A stretch of DNA of 64,000 nucleotides from Chloroflexi bacterium TSY (lineage in GTDB: Bacteria; Chloroflexota; Anaerolineae; Caldilineales; Caldilineaceae). Below are positions 1 through 10,086 of the stretch, in pieces; position 1 is the stretch's first letter; each line of letters begins with the position of its first letter. The notes beneath the pieces were generated by a model, which saw only the letters and a program-made list of their open reading frames with translations, was not told the origin of the DNA and did no database searches. The position numbers and the translations under genes are program-made. Where the stretch lies: contig JAHBNG010000030.1 of NCBI GenBank assembly GCA_019217005.1, positions 73,803 through 137,802 of the forward strand, written 5' to 3'.

Positions 1-1026
1 CGAAAGACCATCCCCAATAAACTGAGAATTAAGGCGATTCGCGCTGCCGCTCCAAAGATACCGACACCGTTCAAGCCAAGGAAGATAAGTAAGAGCAGGC
101 GATCTACATACGTGTTAATCCATGTGACAATTGTTGCGGGAAACGCAGGTAGACTAAATTGCAGCGATCGTCTCAAGATCGGCCAGGAAAAGCGCAAACC
201 AACGTAGCGCGGCATTAAAGCAAGCCCAGTTCCTAGTTTAGCCACACCTGCGATTGTACCAGCCCAGAAGACACCAGCGACGCCCCATGCCATACCAAAG
301 ACCAACCACAACGCAATGCACACATAGAGTATTATGCTCACAATATTAATTAGATTGTAGGCAATGATATGTCTATTCATGCGCAAGACCAGACTCAGTA
401 GATCCAAATTTGGCGTTTTTGGCTATTTTCAGTCGAGATTGCAGGGATTTTGGAGTCATTTATTCAGATTTCGGTTACAGAAAACAACCTATTTCATATC
501 TGAAAATCGCCCAAATCTAACGCAAAAACTAGATATCGACCGGCAAATTTGTATTTATGTCAACTGTTTAGCCAGAATTCTCTCTCAAAACCTGAAATTT
601 GGATCTACTGAGACTAGGAAAGTTGGACAACGCAGTGAAGTATGCAGTCAGTACTCCGAGTATAATATATCCACTCAGACTACGATCCTCGAACAACAGC
701 TCAGCTATCGAAGAGGAAAATGCCCACATCAGCAGACATATAATCCCGCCAAATGCAGCAATAAAAAACAGTAACGTCGATATAAAAGTTTTCAGGCATC
801 CGTCTTTCTCTTCCGCATAATAATAGCGTGCAACAGCATTTTCTAATGAAAGTGTCATTGCAATTGTCAACAATGAAGTAGTCGTAGCAATTATATCGAC
901 TATACCATATTCACTTGTTGAGAACGCGCGAGTCAACAGGGGAAGCAGAAGAAAACGGATTCCCTGTGATACCCCACCCATAAGACCATAGGAGAGAATG
1001 TCTTTGGCCAATGTAGAAAAGTGCAT
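1..1026 (-). pseudogene. Wzx-type polysaccharide flippase, interrupted by element A and running off the left edge
   Basis: This is the N-terminal part of a membrane flippase for lipid-linked oligosaccharides (polysaccharide transport/MATE-like superfamily). The start at 1026 gives a typical N-terminus (GGVSQGIRFLLLPLLTRAFS) followed by hydrophobic helices. A 215-bp miniature element at 396-610 interrupts the frame. Removing it with one AGACT target copy restores continuous coding (NFPSLVLRMNRHIIAYNL), which continues as membrane helices to position 1. The C-terminal part lies outside the window. It is the last visible gene of the polysaccharide locus. The family call rests on overall hydrophobic pattern and context; the disruption is directly visible. 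Confidence 0.75.
396..610 (+). mobile_element. Miniature inverted-repeat element, family A, copy 1 (215 bp)
   Basis: The element begins CAGTAGATCCAAATTT and ends with the reverse complement of that sequence. It is flanked by the direct 5-bp repeat AGACT at 391-395 and 611-615. It has no transposase of its own, so it is non-autonomous. It differs from the copies at 11165-11379 and 36502-36716 by about one base, so the three insertions are recent. One frame is open across the whole element, which explains a spurious ORF here. It inactivates the flippase gene. Confidence 0.95.
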
Positions 1027-1382
1027 ATCAATTTACCAACTATAGAGGGTAGCGCTGCTGAGAAATTGTAATGATAGTGAAGGCTCTGCAATATATGAAA
1101 TAATATCACAAATGGTCTTCAAGTTTTCCATATCAGTGCCGAGTATTGAAACACCCATTCTTTAGACATTATAAGGATTCAAAGTTTCTCTCTGAGAAAT
1201 TGTACAATCGTCAGACCGAAAGGCTCAATCCTTATAAACTCTTTTTATTCTACCAACAAAATAGAGGGTATACATGTTTAACGAATCTATGCGACCATTC
1301 TCTGCGTACGGAAAAGTACGTCAATTTTTTTCATCGATCGGAAAATACTCTGCTGCTGCAGACTGTAACCTATTGTATTCTG

Positions 1383-1537
1383 GGGGTGGTTCAAAATTAG
1401 GTTTACACTTTTGATATATAGACAAAAATCTATATGAGACCGTTTTCTCTCTGAGAACCGGCGAAATCAGAGAATATAAACGTTCTTTCTGTTTCTAAAA
1501 GTGTAAACCTATCTATCCAGCTAAAATGAACCACCCC
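1383..1537 (+). mobile_element. Miniature inverted-repeat element, family B, copy 1 (155 bp)
   Basis: The element runs from GGGGTGGTTC to GAACCACCCC, with longer imperfect inverted ends that include AGGTTTACACTTTT. It is flanked by the 8-bp direct repeat GTATTCTG at 1375-1382 and 1538-1545. It lies inside the 3' end of the sulfotransferase gene. Further copies are at 53139-53293 (diverged), 55663-55817 and 57411-57565. Confidence 0.93.
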
Positions 1538-3088
1538 GTATTCTGCATCGCTTACTTTTTGAATATTCGTAGTCATAAATTTCTCAGGGATCAAAGTAAA
1601 GTTAGCCTTGTTTTCTAAATGTGTTATGGATGACATGATCTTTTTGAGAAAATGATACGGTTGTAAACACATGTCTTCATACTGGATTTCTACATGTTGA
1701 GTTGTCGGTAATGAGCGAAGACTATCCTCAATATCTTTAGCAATGTAATATACTTGAGCCGCAACTTGCTCGTAGGGTGTCAATGATAATAGATCCGGAT
1801 ATTCTTTAGGGCGGAGAGATATCCATTTCTTTTCATCTCCCATAACTTCCCGCCTGGCTAGCAATAAAGATTGCATTGTATACAGAGGGTTACGTTTACA
1901 GTAAATAAAAAATGATTGATCAAAAATTTGTGCCAATGGGCGAACCTGTAAGCCACAAGTTAAGTTTTTGACTCGATAGTTGTGAAATGAAGGTTTTCCA
2001 ATTTTGACAAAAGAGACAAAAGTCATCTCAATAGATTGCATCAAGAAAAAAGTGCAGAAAAGGAGCCATCAAGATGCAATTGCCGATAGTAAATGTAGCG
2101 CCACTGGTCAAGGAGCATAGCGAAACCTTTCGTTCAGTATTTGCCAATCGTAAACAGTTTCGCCACTTTGAAAACTATCTGACGGGTCTGATGGTCTTGG
2201 ACAACAAAAGCATGGCAAATATTGCCCGTTGCATTCTAGATAGTGCAGATAAGACGAATGTATCACGGTATCTGAGTGAAGCTCCTTGGCGAGCCGAAAA
2301 ACTCAATGATGAGCGTATAGTCAGAGACAGCACAATACCAACGTTCAGAGTCAGAATCGGTATTAGCGATTGACGATACACTATGTGAACATGTGGGAAG
2401 TCTGTTCGAGTATATCGACACCCACTACAATCATAGCAATGGTCAGCATCCACTGGCTCATAACTTAGTCACAAGTCACTATGTCAGTGGCGCTATCCGT
2501 TTTCCGGTCGATGCAAGTATCTACCGACGGTACGAAGAGTTTACCGACTGGGAAGCATTTGTGGAAAAACATTTCCCAGTGACCGAGATTCCCAAGAAAA
2601 AGAAAGAACGAACCGCTTTTCATAAACGAGTGGATAGCCACCTATTAACTGACCCCGCCTTTCGAGAGCGAGACGAAGCGTTTAAGACCAAGATAACCAT
2701 TGCCAGTGAACTGGTTGAAAAAGCTGTTGAACGAACCCTTATCTTTGGTTGGGCTCTCTTCGATGGTTGGTATCTCGCTCCAGATTTTCTAGCTGTACTC
2801 GATCGTCTGAATAAAGATTGGATCAGCATCTTGAAGTGCAATCGCAATCTGGAGACAAATAGTTTTCGTTTGCGGGATGAAGATGGTCAGCCGATAACTT
2901 TCGAGGGGCCACATATTAAAGTCAAAGAGTTGGTCCCCTACATCCCCCAGAATGCCTACAAGCCTGTCACCATTGATGGTCGTACTTACTACACCTTTAC
3001 CATGACTGTGCGTATCCCTTCTATCGGCAAGGTACGCATCGTGATTAGTTTTGATAATCCTGAATTGCAAGACAATTATGCCGTTTTA

Positions 3089-4385
3089 GGCTAAACCAAA
3101 AAAATAATTATACGCGAACGAGAGAATGGAGAGGGGGAATAAGGACAAACCATTTTTCTAAACCAGGTAAACGTTGGAAGCGTTGTTCCAAACGGTCCAT
3201 CTCTTTCTGAGTGAGTTTGACGCCGGTCTCATAAAGAGTGGAATTCAGGTGAATGAAGGGTTGTAGTTGGTTAAAGCGAAAAGAACGGGCAAAATTGAGA
3301 ACGGTCTCAAGAGAATCGAGAAGAGAACCGTTCCAGTGTTTTTCAAGATGGCCCCAAACCCGTTCGATGGGGTTGTATTTACTGTGATAAGGAGGGTAGC
3401 AGGCGAGCTGAATAGAGAGACGATAGTGCTCAACAAACTGAGTGAGACGATACATAAACTGAGTCCGACGGGTATGATTTTCGGGACCATTGTCCTGATT
3501 GATCACGAGGGTCTTGACGTGAGGAAAGTGTTCACGTACGCTTTCCCAAAATCAATCAGGCAGTCGACAATACAGTCACTCGTCACTTTCGACTGAGTCA
3601 AGTAAAGAAAGAGTTCCTTGGTTGAAGGGAGGTAAATGCCAAAAGGAGTGACTTTCTCGGTCTTCTTATCTTGAAAGTCATGATCGAGCGCTTTGACAAC
3701 CACTCGACTTATCCCTTCTCTCGAGAAACGGTCAAGTAAAATCGTCGCTTTGGCATCCCAAGAGAGGCGCAGAACCGTCTCGTCTGCATCCGCTTCTTGA
3801 TTGATCTGATGAATTCTATCAAAGATCGCATCGGTCTCTGGGATCTTTTTCACTGGTTGACTTTTTTTGACCCGGTTTGAGCCATAGCCTAACTCATTGA
3901 GCTTCAAGCGGATGGCCTTTCGCCAGGCAATTCCTCATCTGTGTATCCTTTCTGCTCGATGAGCTGGGTACGCATTTCGGCGGCGGTTAGTCGAGTGTAC
4001 AATTGGGGGGTTCGAAAGGTGGGATCGGTCTGGCTGAATTGATCGGCGATTTCAACCATATCGGCCAGTAAAGTGGGGATATGGTCTTCGGCTTTTGCGA
4101 CCACGTCGGTGGCTTTGGTCGACATAACAGAAGCCGCCTTCTAGTTCTTCCAGGGCTTTGGCTATCGTCGCCCGATTCCAGCCCAACTCTCGTTCTGCTT
4201 TCGTCGGACTCCCTTCGCATATCGTTTTGACCGTTTGGGCCATGAAGTGCCTTCTTTCGTATCCACTTAACATGGCCTTCGTCTCTTTCAAGACTTCAAC
4301 CATTTCTGGCGAGATTGTCATTTTTGCTCCTTTTGGAGAGCTAGTTTAATACCTTCTCGCGTATATTTTATTTTTTGGATTGGCC
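3089..4385 (-). mobile_element. ISAzo13-like insertion sequence, copy 1 (1297 bp)
   Basis: The ends are imperfect inverted repeats (GGCTAAACCAAAAAAATAA at the left, GGCCAATCCAAAAAATAAAA at the right when complemented). The 3-bp direct repeat TTA is at 3086-3088 and 4386-4388. The element sits inside the transposase gene of the IS at 1972-4812. Two more copies are at 26522-27814 and 51363-52657. Confidence 0.92.
3108..4321 (-). pseudogene. ISAzo13-family transposase, several frameshifts (copy 1)
   Basis: The order of blocks is an N-terminal HTH-like region (ERELGWNRATIAKALEELEG), a middle region (SQTDPTFRTPQLYTRLTAAE, then IPETDAIFDRIHQINQEADA) and a DDE catalytic region (NQDNGPENHTRRTQFM, YHSKYNPIERVWG). 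These match the ISAzo13 family. At least three frame changes separate them: near 4110, near 3905 and near 3505. The first and last of these recur in the other two copies. The middle one, a one-base loss in the GAAGAGG run, is private to this copy. Confidence 0.88.
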
Positions 4386-5452
4386 TTAGTGACCAATCGC
4401 ACCGACTGTAATGCCAAACGCATTCTCTCGATTTACCTGCTTCGTTGGCCTATCGAGACGGTTTATCAGGATGGTAAACAACTGCTTGGTCTTGATGAAT
4501 ATTGCATGCGAACTGCCCACGCCTTTCAAAAACATTGGTCTCTGGTCTTCGTGGCTTATTCTCTCTTGCACCTTGATTGTTTGGGACCATCATTGGCTAA
4601 AACTCAATTCTCGCCCAGCAAATCCCTTGGTGAGGCTACCCGGCAGCAAACTCAGTCACTGATTCAAGATCTCATCTTGACGGCTCATGATGCCTTGAAT
4701 GACGGACAGGAGATTGCGGAGGTCTTCGCTACCCTTTTCGCCAAACGGCAGGTCTGCTCTGCTTAATTTGACTTTGTCAAATCTGGCACCTGCTCAAAAT
4801 ACAACTATCGAGTTTTTGAAATACATTGGTCTTTGGTAAACACTTTCTAAGGCAGCAACCTCTTTGCGCAATGCTGAAAATTTTGATTTCTTAAGAGCGT
4901 TAGGTGAAACTTTATGTGTGTCACCAAACGGAAACCATCTTGACCAAAAGTATCCAAATTCATGAGGTTCATGCCAACCATCAGTAACACCATATCTTGA
5001 CTGATAGGTCGAATCCCCATTTTCTCCGTGTAAGCCCAAGGCTTGTTCAAACAGCATGCCAAGATAGGGTGCCATCCAAAATCTGGCGACAAAATTACTA
5101 ATATATTTTCATATGTTAGTTTGAGCTAATATTTGAGCCAAGAGAGTAGTCCCGGAACGTGGAACACCAACAATGAAAATAACAGGAAGCTGGGGCGTAT
5201 CAAATTTATCTATTTGCTCTCTCTCGGTTGCAGCCAGCAATGTATTAATGTGTTGTAGACGAGATTCCTGTCTAGCACTTTTTTGGTACTGAGGTGCTCT
5301 TTCGTGTTCTTGCATAGTTATACCTGTAGGCTTTGTAAAGGCCATAAATTTGCCGCTCGTTTCGTCTGAAAAATGCGAAACACATTCATGGCCTCCACAA
5401 CCACAATTGGTATTAATTCTGGCTGGCTGAACCACCTTTATCGTAAGAATCT

Positions 5453-5520
5453 ACCCAAAAGTGGCTGTGAGTCCAACCAGCTTCTCGAGTAAGAATGCAT
5501 CATCACAGAACTTTTCGGAT
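5453..5520. repeat. Dispersed palindromic repeat, family P, copy 1
   Basis: The arms are ACCCAAAAGTGGCTGTGA and TCACAGAACTTTTCGGAT, with the inner CTTCTCGAGTAAG. The repeat is followed by AAGCACTAAG. It lies between the FemAB-like gene and the sulfotransferase remnant. Related copies are at 40701-40769, 50404-50460 (degenerate) and 63855-63923. Confidence 0.82.
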
Positions 5521-5525
5521 AAGCA

Positions 5526-6494
5526 CTAAGTGTTAGACCACAGATATGTCTCTCGAAAAATACCAATTGCATTAAAACTTTCTTTGAACTGAAAAACATT
5601 CGCCCGTCCTTTCATATTGACAGAAGATGTCCCAAAGTCAAACCACCTGAATCCTTTCTCCTGTGCACGCACTAGAGCCTGATATATCAACAAACTAAGG
5701 GCCTGTACGTGCTGATTATCGGGATCCTGGCAAAGATAAAAGGAACTATTGACTCGATCATTAACAACAACCAATCCTATACCAGCAATTGGCTTGTGAT
5801 CCCAATACGCAACATCTACGTATATCTTCTCTGGAAACAACTTGTGCAGATGGAGAAACTCATACGAAGGATGAGTTGGTTTGGCTTCATGCTTTGCGAA
5901 AGTTTTATCCATAACTGACCAAAAGTCATCTATTGAACCATTGTGTTGAATATCTACACCTAGCTTCTGCGCTTTACGCATCATGTTTCGAGCTCTAGAG
6001 GTCATTTTGTCAGCTATTGGTGTATCGTGTTCGAGATTTACAACACTGGTAATATCTCGATTGACACATTGGAAACCATGCTCTATGAGCGCCAAACAAA
6101 ATGTTGCGCTATATTCTCGATGACAGATAGATATAGGCAAGACCAATCTAAGATCGACTACCTGGAGAGTAGCAAAATACTCTAGGATTGCCTCAATAAT
6201 GTGGCAGCTATCTCGGTATCCTAAAGGAGTCCGAAATACACATCCGCCATAACTACCACCATATGGAGAACGCGCCACTCTCTTGCCATTTTCATCAAAT
6301 ATGGCTGTTGGCATTACCCCACAAAGTGTATTTCCTTTATTGATTGCCAAGTGATGTTCATTTGCAGTAAACCTCTCACCATGATATGACAGAAAATCCA
6401 AACGTTGAAAGATTGAGCCGTTATTTGAATTTTCAACGAATTCGTTCCATTGGCTTGTCCGAGATAGATCAAAGCGTTCTGCTGTAAAAGCCAT
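5526..6494 (-). CDS. FemAB/GNAT-like acyl- or aminoacyl-transferase
   Basis: This 322-residue protein has the two-lobed acyltransferase pattern of the FemAB/BioF2-like GNAT family. The N-terminal block has LSYHGERF and YGGSYGGCVF, the central block has RARNMMRKAQKLGV, and the C-terminal block has IAGIGLVVVNDRVNSSFYL and GFRWFDFGTSSVNMKG. Relatives in polysaccharide clusters modify sugars or peptidoglycan-like material with an acyl or amino-acid group. It starts at ATG 6494, 15 bp after the upstream deacetylase-like gene ends, so it is probably in the same operon. The exact donor and acceptor cannot be read from the sequence. Confidence 0.75.
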   Translation of the reverse strand: MAFTAERFDLSRTSQWNEFVENSNNGSIFQRLDFLSYHGERFTANEHHLAINKGNTLCGVMPTAIFDENGKRVARSPYGGSYGGCVFRTPLGYRDSCHIIEAILEYFATLQVVDLRLVLPISICHREYSATFCLALIEHGFQCVNRDITSVVNLEHDTPIADKMTSRARNMMRKAQKLGVDIQHNGSIDDFWSVMDKTFAKHEAKPTHPSYEFLHLHKLFPEKIYVDVAYWDHKPIAGIGLVVVNDRVNSSFYLCQDPDNQHVQALSLLIYQALVRAQEKGFRWFDFGTSSVNMKGRANVFQFKESFNAIGIFRETYLWSNT

Positions 6495-6509
6495 TTTATG
6501 TTAGAGCCA

Positions 6510-7262
6510 CTATATTGATTTAGATCCACCAGCCTGCCAAGATGCGTAAACGTCTCGAATGCAATAAGAACGAGCGCATGTTGTTAAATGCTGATTTATG
6601 TCTATAAAAATTGACCGAGTTCCAATGCCGTGGTAGATGTGTTTATTCACAACGTCGGGTGTTGCGTGTTGTAGTTGAGGGCACTCCTTCTTGAGAGCTT
6701 GATATGGTTTCATATCTGCTGAGTTCAGGTATATGTGAATTGGATGAAAGTTAAAGACCTTCATCCCACTCCCGCTGATGCAATAAGAATCCAATCGCCA
6801 ATTTGTATCCTGGCGCTCCATTTCAAAATCATCTTCCCAGTAAAAAGGGATCCGTAGTAAAGTCTTCTCCTGCCAGATATATTCAACAGGTTGTAAATGT
6901 GCTGCCCTTGGAAGAAACAGAGAAACGTCCACATGAATAGATGTGGATTCAAGCACATTAGCTAACAAAGGTGACGACTGATACAAGGAATGCGTGCGCA
7001 TGGATGTCGCTTTAGGAACCAATGACATGCAGTGACTGAGGACCTCCGTTGGCGTAGTTCCATGCGTAGAGTTGGTCAGGAAATTAGGATGAATACCCAA
7101 CTCAAATAGCTCGGCATTTTCTCGCAGTCGCTCAATAGCCGCACTGGCGTGTGTGACAAACCAGGTAGCTCGTACCCCATGTTGCCGCAAAACATCTGCA
7201 ACAAAATCAATGACAAAATCTGGAGCCCAATCGATGTCTAATGTGATGATTGGATCATCCAT
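6510..7262 (-). CDS. Polysaccharide deacetylase-like (NodB-fold) protein of a glycan cluster
   Basis: The protein begins MDDPIITLDIDWAPDFVI, where the Asp-rich segment is the usual first metal-site motif of NodB-fold deacetylases. GVRATWFVTH, ELGIHPNF and the C-terminal FNFHPIHIYLNS supply His residues typical of the WbmS-like branch found in O-antigen loci. The frame is open from 7295, but ATG 7262 overlaps the end of the formyltransferase by only 8 bp, the usual coupling distance. The likely role is deacetylation or a related modification of an amino sugar. The substrate is not determined. Confidence 0.72.
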   Translation of the reverse strand: MDDPIITLDIDWAPDFVIDFVADVLRQHGVRATWFVTHASAAIERLRENAELFELGIHPNFLTNSTHGTTPTEVLSHCMSLVPKATSMRTHSLYQSSPLLANVLESTSIHVDVSLFLPRAAHLQPVEYIWQEKTLLRIPFYWEDDFEMERQDTNWRLDSYCISGSGMKVFNFHPIHIYLNSADMKPYQALKKECPQLQHATPDVVNKHIYHGIGTRSIFIDINQHLTTCARSYCIRDVYASWQAGGSKSI

Positions 7263-8076
7263 CAGCACACCCGTCATGATTGACAACTGTTGCATCCCAA
7301 ATCGTCACTTTCTTCCCTTCAATATACGTAAATGCTCCAGGATAGGGTTTCGTCTGAGCCCGTATGAAATTCTGGATCCGCTTTGCATCCCATGACCAGT
7401 CGATCAAACCATCCTCGGGTCTACGCTGCGGAAAAACAGTGGCTTTGGTTTCATCTTGTGCAAAACGCGGTGCATGACCAGCGCTCATCATTGGCAGATA
7501 CTCTTTTAGTAAGTCAATAGAAGCTTGATTTGCCTTTTCATAGACTGTTCGGCATGTATCAACATCATCAATCGAAAAGCTCTTTTGAGCAATGATATCA
7601 CCTGTGTCCACTCCGTCATCAAAATAGAAAAACGTAACACCTGTTTCCTTCTCTCCATTGATGATAGCCCATGGAATCGGTGCACCACCACGATACTTGG
7701 GAAGCAGAGATGCATGAATGCCGGCACAGCCCAAGGGTGTGCTTTCTCTCACTTTGCGCGGGATAATATAATACCAACCTAACGCAAGCAATAAGTGAGG
7801 GGTCCATCGATGGATATATTGCAAATACTTATCACTATTCATCTTGCCGGACAGAATGGCAATTTCACATCCAGTCAAATCCGCGATATTGTCAAAGCGA
7901 ACATGTGTAGAGATCGTCACAGGCTTCTTTGAATAAGAAATTTCAATCTCCCGGGGAGTCGTCAAAATTCCAGCAAGCTCTATCTGAGAAAGTGGCAAAA
8001 TACTATCCGCTATGCATTGGTAGCCGAATGCTGTGCTACTTAATACGGCAACCCTCAATGGCGTCATGGCTGTCAA
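7255..8076 (-). CDS. Formyltransferase-fold sugar N-formyltransferase
   Basis: The 273-residue protein has the formyl-transferase fold used by methionyl-tRNA formyltransferase and sugar N-formyltransferases. Visible motifs are GIHASLLPKYRGGAPIPWAI with the catalytic His and the GDII loop preceded by DDGVDTGD with the catalytic Asp. The C-terminal part (RRPEDGLIDWSW, RAQTKPYPGAFT) matches the MTF-type domain. It likely moves a formyl group from N10-formyl-tetrahydrofolate to an amino sugar. Its start overlaps the asnB stop by 4 bp and its end overlaps the deacetylase start, so it sits in an operon. A housekeeping Fmt role is less likely in this context. Confidence 0.8.
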   Translation of the reverse strand: MTAMTPLRVAVLSSTAFGYQCIADSILPLSQIELAGILTTPREIEISYSKKPVTISTHVRFDNIADLTGCEIAILSGKMNSDKYLQYIHRWTPHLLLALGWYYIIPRKVRESTPLGCAGIHASLLPKYRGGAPIPWAIINGEKETGVTFFYFDDGVDTGDIIAQKSFSIDDVDTCRTVYEKANQASIDLLKEYLPMMSAGHAPRFAQDETKATVFPQRRPEDGLIDWSWDAKRIQNFIRAQTKPYPGAFTYIEGKKVTIWDATVVNHDGCADG

Positions 8077-9957
8077 CTAACGAACCTCCGCAACCATTGT
8101 TCCACACTCAGCAAGGACCAGATGAGCAAACGCCTATTTTTATGCCCATCTAGATGTTCATTGACAAGCTGTTGTATGGAGCTTCGATCAAGAAACTCAT
8201 AAATTCGTGCATGCCCATTAAATAATTCGCGTCGCACATACTCAATGCTCTCCCCCTTGAACCAACTTGCATCTGGGGTCGAAAACCCTTGTTTCTCACG
8301 TTGAGTTACTTCGTTAGGAATATAGCGTTCCATCGCTTGACGCAATAGCAGTTTGCCATCTTTGGTCTTCTGGAAATATTTGCTTGGTTTGCGACCGCCG
8401 GGATCATTTTCGTTGATGCGGATCACTTCACCTAGATTTCCCAACTTACAGCGAACGGGCACACGCATCGCAAAGTCAACTAGCTCATTGTCTAGAAATG
8501 GTACTCGTGTTTCCAAACTATGCGCCATGCTTAGTTTGTCTTCAACGACCAGCAGACCATGCAAAAATGTCTTGGCTTCAAAATAAAGTGAATGATTGAT
8601 GTAATCTTCTGGTTTGGTTAGTTCTGCATCATGTTGGCTGAAGACATCACGGAAAATATCGCGCGTCCAAACATGTTGCACTCCAGGCCAAATGGGTTGA
8701 AACACCTGCCGAATTGTATTATTTGGAATTAGACGTTGCCAATACAGATAATATTTGTCAACATATTGCTCAAAACTATCATTAACGACGGCTCGATAAT
8801 AACGCCAAGGATACCCACCAAACAATTCATCTCCACCACCCCCTGACAACACAACTTTGACAAATTTGCTGGCTAACTGAGCCGCATAGAAATTGGGGTA
8901 ACTTTGTCCAACGCGTGGATCCTCCAGATGCCAGGTGAGTTTAGGAAGGACCCGTTCCATATCTCCTGCTTTCAAGACCATTTCGTAATGTTCTGTCTTG
9001 AAGAGATAGGACATATATTCTGCCTTCTCACGTTCATCAAACGTCAGTTCAAGTCCTGACGCTGAATTCAGATCGAAGCCACAGGTAAAGGTTTTCAAAT
9101 AGGGAAGCTGGGTTGCCGCAAGCAATAGCCGTAATCGATCCAGAATCCATCCCCCCGCTCAAGTATGAACCGACATCCACATCACTCACCAGTTGCCGAT
9201 TTACAGCTAACCGGAATAAACGATCCAGTTCTTCTAAATATTCTCGCTCATCTTGCACATGAGTTGGTTCGCGAAAGTGATAATCCCAGTAGCGTTGCGG
9301 TGTAGCGTGCGCTTGTGCCCCCAAGATTACGCGCATGTAGCAGCCTGCTGGCAAAAGTCGTATACCAGCAAATAATGTGCGGTCTGTAAACAAATTTTGA
9401 AAGGTAAAATATTCGAGCAATGCCTCTCGATCAAGATTCGTGCAATAGTCTGGATGATACAAAATTGCTTTGATTTCAGAGCCGAATAAAAATGTATGGC
9501 CTTGTTGAGTATAATATAATGGCTTAATGCCATATCGATCCCGCGCTAAAAACAATTCTTGCCGTCGTCGATCCCAGACTGCAAACGCAAACATACCATT
9601 TAAGCGATCTAATGCTTTCTCACCCCACTCGACATAGGCATAGAGCAATACTTCACTATCGGACTGCGAATGGAATTGATGCCCCAATGCCTCTAACTCC
9701 ACCCGCAATTCCTGAAAGTTATAAATCTCCCCATTATAACTAAGCACAAACTGCTGATCTGCCGTCATCATAGGCTGATGCCCCGCTGGTGACAAATCAA
9801 TAATTGCCAGTCGTCGATGCCCAAGCCCCACAAAACTGTCTGTATAAAAACCTTCACTATCCGGACCGCGATGCGCAATCGCATCAGTCATCCGGCGCAA
9901 AATGACAGGAGAAACAGGCTCACCGTTTTGGTTAAAAATGCCAGTAATGCCACACAT
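8073..9957 (-). pseudogene. asnB: Asparagine synthetase-type amidotransferase (AsnB), one frameshift
   Basis: The N-terminal glutaminase domain begins MCGITGIF with the catalytic Cys2 and continues AHRGPDSEG and LGHRRLAIIDLS. The synthetase domain has the ATP pyrophosphatase loop SYLSGGMDSGSI and VVLSGGGGDELFGGYPWRYY. At about 9125-9140 the frame shifts by one base: deleting one T from ATTGCTTGCGGC joins both halves and gives about 628 residues, a normal length. In glycan loci such proteins amidate sugar carboxyls or substrates on the glycan. Because the fault is a single base outside a long homopolymer, it may be a true mutation or a sequencing error. Confidence 0.88.
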
Positions 9958-9993
9958 AACACCTAGCTCATTTGCATATACGGAGCACGGCCA

Positions 9994-10056
9994 TAAATTT
10001 AAAATATATTTGTCGCTCCTACCCGGCTAAAGTGGTCAAATGTATTTTAAATTTAT
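9994..10056. repeat. AT-rich palindromic repeat, family R, copy 1 (left part)
   Basis: ATAAATTTAAAATATATTTG and its near-complement CAAATGTATTTTAAATTTAT flank a loop that contains TCGCTCC and GTGGTCAAA. The 2.0 kb IS at 10057-12077 is inserted exactly at the right arm. The repeat continues after it as TAGCTCGTGCGGTATAAA at about 12086-12103. The same arms, loop and tail occur complemented at 41219-41308. The tail part encodes the last codons of the DegT gene. Confidence 0.75.
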
Positions 10057-10086
10057 CAGTTACAGCAAAAGTCGGGTACAAATTTA

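Larger units (their letters stand above)
2074..4766 (+). pseudogene. IS4-superfamily DDE transposase, frameshifted and split
   Basis: The start ATG 2074 follows AAGGAG with good spacing. The N-terminal part (2074 to about 2350) and the middle part (from about 2350) are in different frames, so there is one frameshift. The middle part has the first catalytic Asp (LAIDDTLCEHVG) and a second candidate Asp (LFDGWYLAPDF). The C-terminal part resumes at 4386 after the nested element. It contains YLLRWPIETVYQDGK, which fits the Y-2-R-3-E-6-K signature of the IS4 superfamily. The product is inactive as read. Confidence 0.88.
1972..4812 (+). mobile_element. IS4-superfamily insertion sequence carrying a nested ISAzo13-like element
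   Basis: The inverted ends are CTCGATAGTTGT at 1972 and ACAACTATCGAG ending at 4812. They are flanked by the 7-bp direct repeat TTTTTGA at 1965-1971 and 4813-4819. Without the nested element the IS is about 1.54 kb. It codes for one DDE transposase on the plus strand. It is inserted in the sulfotransferase gene, whose reading frame is restored on excision. Confidence 0.92.
1321..5435 (-). pseudogene. PAPS-type sulfotransferase, broken by two insertions and a nonsense codon
   Basis: The coding remnants spell a sulfotransferase that would move sulfate from PAPS to a carbohydrate or other acceptor. The 5'-phosphosulfate loop is visible (VGVPRSGTTLLAQIL). Further blocks are FKNLTCGLQVRPLAQIF and the Arg-containing YCKRNPLY segment. 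The gene starts at ATG 5435 or 5315. It has an in-frame TGA at about 5109-5111, is split at 1972-4812 by an IS4-type element (itself carrying another IS) and again at 1383-1537 by a family B element. It ends at TGA 1321-1323. Removing both insertions with one target copy each leaves about 367 codons, close to family size. It belongs to the adjacent surface-glycan locus but cannot be functional as read. Confidence 0.88.

Noticed and set aside
364..774. Plus-strand ORF of 136 codons
   Set aside because: It is the open frame of family A element 1 running into the antisense of the flippase gene.
1146..1400. Plus-strand ORF of 84 codons
   Set aside because: No family, no SD; it is antisense to the end of the sulfotransferase gene and the following gap.
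7255..8076. Housekeeping methionyl-tRNA formyltransferase
   Set aside because: The overlap with glycan genes on both sides and the absence of def or other translation genes favour a sugar formyltransferase.
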